Part shown: piece by piece, positions 12,496 to 14,087 of the stretch
How the letters are laid out: each line of letters starts with the position of its first letter
How positions within the stretch are numbered: position 1 is the stretch's first letter
Assembly (NCBI GenBank): GCA_002085355.1
Contig: NATN01000138.1
Coordinates: forward strand, 1-14,087
Length of the DNA stretch: 14,087 bases
Direction of reading: 5' to 3'
Source: Candidatus Zhuqueibacterota bacterium 4484_87
Lineage (GTDB): Bacteria; Zhuqueibacterota; Zhuqueibacteria; Thermofontimicrobiales; Thermofontimicrobiaceae
The notes under the pieces: model-generated
The model's database searches: none
Seen by the model: the letters and a program-made list of their open reading frames with translations, nothing else
What the model was told of the DNA's origin: nothing
Program-made: the position numbers and the translations under genes

Positions 12496-13965
12496 TTATT
12501 TTTCTGAAATCAGATCAATCGCTTTTTTCATTCTTCGCAAAACCACTTCTCTTCCGAGCACCGCCATCATCTCAAACAGACCGGGGCTCGCCGCGCTTCC
12601 AGTGAGCGCTACTCGAGTTGGGTGAATCAATTTTCCAGCACCAAAACCCATTTCTTCCGCAAGCTTCCGCACGGTCGTTTCAATGGAATTTTCGTCAAAC
12701 GACGCCAAATTTCCCAGCGCTTCGGCTAATTTGGTCATGCGCCCGAGCAAATTTTCGCCGCGCCAGTGTTTTTTAACGGCTTTCTCATCAAAGTGTTCCG
12801 GGTCGGAGAAAAAATATTTTCCGGCACTTAAAAATTCCGTTGTTTTTTTCACCCGCGGTTTGAGCAGATCAATGACTTTTTCAAGATATGCTCTGTCAAA
12901 ATTTTCCGTAAATTTTTCTTTCCGGAAAAACGGCTCCAGCAATTTGTACAATTCTCCGGTGTCGGCCTGATTAATGTATTGCGCATTGAACCACTGCAAG
13001 CGGGTTTCGTCAAAAACTGCGCTGTTTTTATTGATTCCCTTTAAATCAAAAATCTGAATGAGCTCGTCTTTGTTCAAAATTTCCCTGTCATCTTTGGGCG
13101 ACCAGCCCAGAAGCGCCAGATAATTGAACAAAGCCTGCGGCAAATAGCCCATTTCTTTGTACTCAACCACAGATGTTGCGCCATGACGTTTGCTCATCCG
13201 TTTACGGTCGCTGCCCAGAATTAACGGTACATGGGCAAAAACGGGAATTTCCCACCCCAGCGCCTGATAAAGCAAAACCTGCTTCGGCGTGTTTGTCAAA
13301 TGATCATCGCCGCGGATGACATGCGTGATTCCCATGTCATGATCATCAACAACGACCGCCAGATGGTAAGTCGGCATTTTGTCCGACCGTAAAATGATGA
13401 AATCATCAATTTCTTTATTGTCAAATGTCAAAGAACCACGAACTTCATCGCTGAAATTTGTCTTTCCGGGCTCGGTTTTGAAACGAACGACAGCAGGAAT
13501 TTTTTGTTCCAGTTTTTCCTGCACTTCTTCCGGTGACAAATTCCGACAATGACCATCGTAAAAATAAGCCGACCGATCGCCTTCGCGCTCTTTTCTGATT
13601 TTTTCCAGTCTTTCCTGACTGCAAAAACAATAATAAGCATGGCCAGAATTCACAAGATTTTCTGCAATCTCACGATATCGGCCCAAATGTTCTGACTGAA
13701 AAACAGGCTCTTCGTCCCAATCGATCCCCAACCAGTTCAAACCATCCAGAATTGCATCGACCATTTTCTGATCAGAACGCTTGACATCCGTGTCTTCAAT
13801 GCGCAGCAAAAATTGTCCCTGATTTTTTCTCGCAAAAAGCCAGTTAAAAATTGCTGTGCGCGCTCCACCAATGTGAAGATAGCCAGTGGGGCTGGGAGCG
13901 AATCGAACGCGAACGCCGGAATTATTTTCAAATAACATCGATTGTCTGTTGTTTGTCCGTTTCAT
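12496..13965 (-). CDS. gltX: Glutamyl-tRNA synthetase
   Basis: Class Ib synthetase that charges tRNA-Glu, and in many bacteria lacking GlnRS also tRNA-Gln. From the chosen ATG it is 489 residues. The HIGH-type motif is in RFAPSPTGYLHIGGARTAIF near residue 20-30. A zinc-type cluster CFC...YDGHC follows, then VIRGDDHLTNTPKQVLLYQA, and the KMSKS-type motif KRMSKRHG. The C-terminal anticodon-binding domain is complete (ALTGSAASPGLFEMMAVLG). The open frame continues 37 residues upstream through tRNA-Ser(GCT), which is not protein coding, so it was trimmed to ATG 13965. An ATG at 13938 (MLFENNSGVRVRFAPSPTG) is an alternative, and neither has a good Shine-Dalgarno. It is flanked by tRNA genes on both sides. 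Confidence 0.96.
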   Translation of the reverse strand: MKRTNNRQSMLFENNSGVRVRFAPSPTGYLHIGGARTAIFNWLFARKNQGQFLLRIEDTDVKRSDQKMVDAILDGLNWLGIDWDEEPVFQSEHLGRYREIAENLVNSGHAYYCFCSQERLEKIRKEREGDRSAYFYDGHCRNLSPEEVQEKLEQKIPAVVRFKTEPGKTNFSDEVRGSLTFDNKEIDDFIILRSDKMPTYHLAVVVDDHDMGITHVIRGDDHLTNTPKQVLLYQALGWEIPVFAHVPLILGSDRKRMSKRHGATSVVEYKEMGYLPQALFNYLALLGWSPKDDREILNKDELIQIFDLKGINKNSAVFDETRLQWFNAQYINQADTGELYKLLEPFFRKEKFTENFDRAYLEKVIDLLKPRVKKTTEFLSAGKYFFSDPEHFDEKAVKKHWRGENLLGRMTKLAEALGNLASFDENSIETTVRKLAEEMGFGAGKLIHPTRVALTGSAASPGLFEMMAVLGREVVLRRMKKAIDLISEK

Positions 13966-13983
13966 ATTTTCATTTTTAAGAAG

Positions 13984-14072
13984 CGGAGAGGGAGGGATTC
14001 GAACCCTCGGTAGGCAATAATACCTACAACGGCTTAGCAGGCCGCCCCGTTCAGCCGCTCCGGCACCTCTCC
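13984..14072 (-). tRNA. tRNA-Ser(GCT)
   Basis: An 89-nt class II tRNA starting GGAGAGGTGCCGGAGCGG. The anticodon loop CTGCTAA in stem GCGGC/GCCGT gives GCT for codons AGC and AGT. The variable arm pairs GTAGG with CCTAC. The T arm is GAGGG-TTCGAAT-CCCTC and the discriminator is G, with no CCA encoded. It ends 18 nt before the gltX start codon. Confidence 0.95.
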
Positions 14073-14087
14073 TCAAAAAAAAATTAG

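Noticed and set aside
13966..14076. N-terminal extension of the gltX reading frame (37 residues)
   Set aside because: It is tRNA-Ser(GCT) and its spacer read in frame. GluRS begins close to VRVRFAPSPTG, so the ATG at 13965 was used.

Overview
The window is about 14 kb of housekeeping DNA in which every gene I can support is on the minus strand, apart from a scrap of ftsY at the left edge. Read in the direction of transcription (right to left), it starts with tRNA-Ser(GCT), gltX, tRNA-Gln(CTG), tRNA-Arg(TCG), tRNA-Glu(CTC), tRNA-Arg(ACG), tadA, tRNA-Ser(CGA), tRNA-Ser(GGA), tRNA-Ala(CGC), a long Bacillus-type SRP RNA and dnaX. It continues with ebfC (ybaB), a small STAS/SpoIIAA-like gene, recR, pgsA, pgpA, cinA, thpR, recA, recX and alaS.

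The organism is a bacterium of moderate G+C content. The order tadA - SRP RNA - dnaX - ebfC - recR matches the classical Bacillus-type cluster. The block pgsA-pgpA-cinA-thpR-recA-recX-alaS resembles arrangements I associate with FCB-type candidate phyla such as Calditrichota/KSB1. That placement is an inference with low confidence. The tRNAs do not encode CCA as a rule.

Region by region: (1) 1-180 is a contig-end chimera. Two ftsY segments are joined in the wrong order on the plus strand and run into the 3' side of alaS, which therefore lacks about a third of its protein. (2) 139-7048 is a lipid, NAD-salvage-like and recombination block, from alaS up to a 5'-truncated pgsA. (3) At about 7041-7049 recR loses its last roughly 16-18 residues and is fused out of frame to pgsA, which has lost about 40 N-terminal residues. 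This is either a deletion or a second assembly or amplification chimera. (4) 7705-10646 holds the STAS-like gene, ebfC and dnaX, with an array of five short hairpins at 8236-8365. (5) 10744-14072 is an RNA-rich region with the SRP RNA, eight tRNAs, tadA and gltX. The spacers between its tRNAs contain imperfect tandem repeats with a strict 7-nt period.

I did not find a defence system, mobile element gene, CRISPR array or biosynthetic novelty. The observations most worth a second look are the heptameric spacer repeats, the hairpin array, the degenerate C-terminal domain of CinA, and the two chimeric junctions, which affect how far the gene order and the two broken genes can be trusted.
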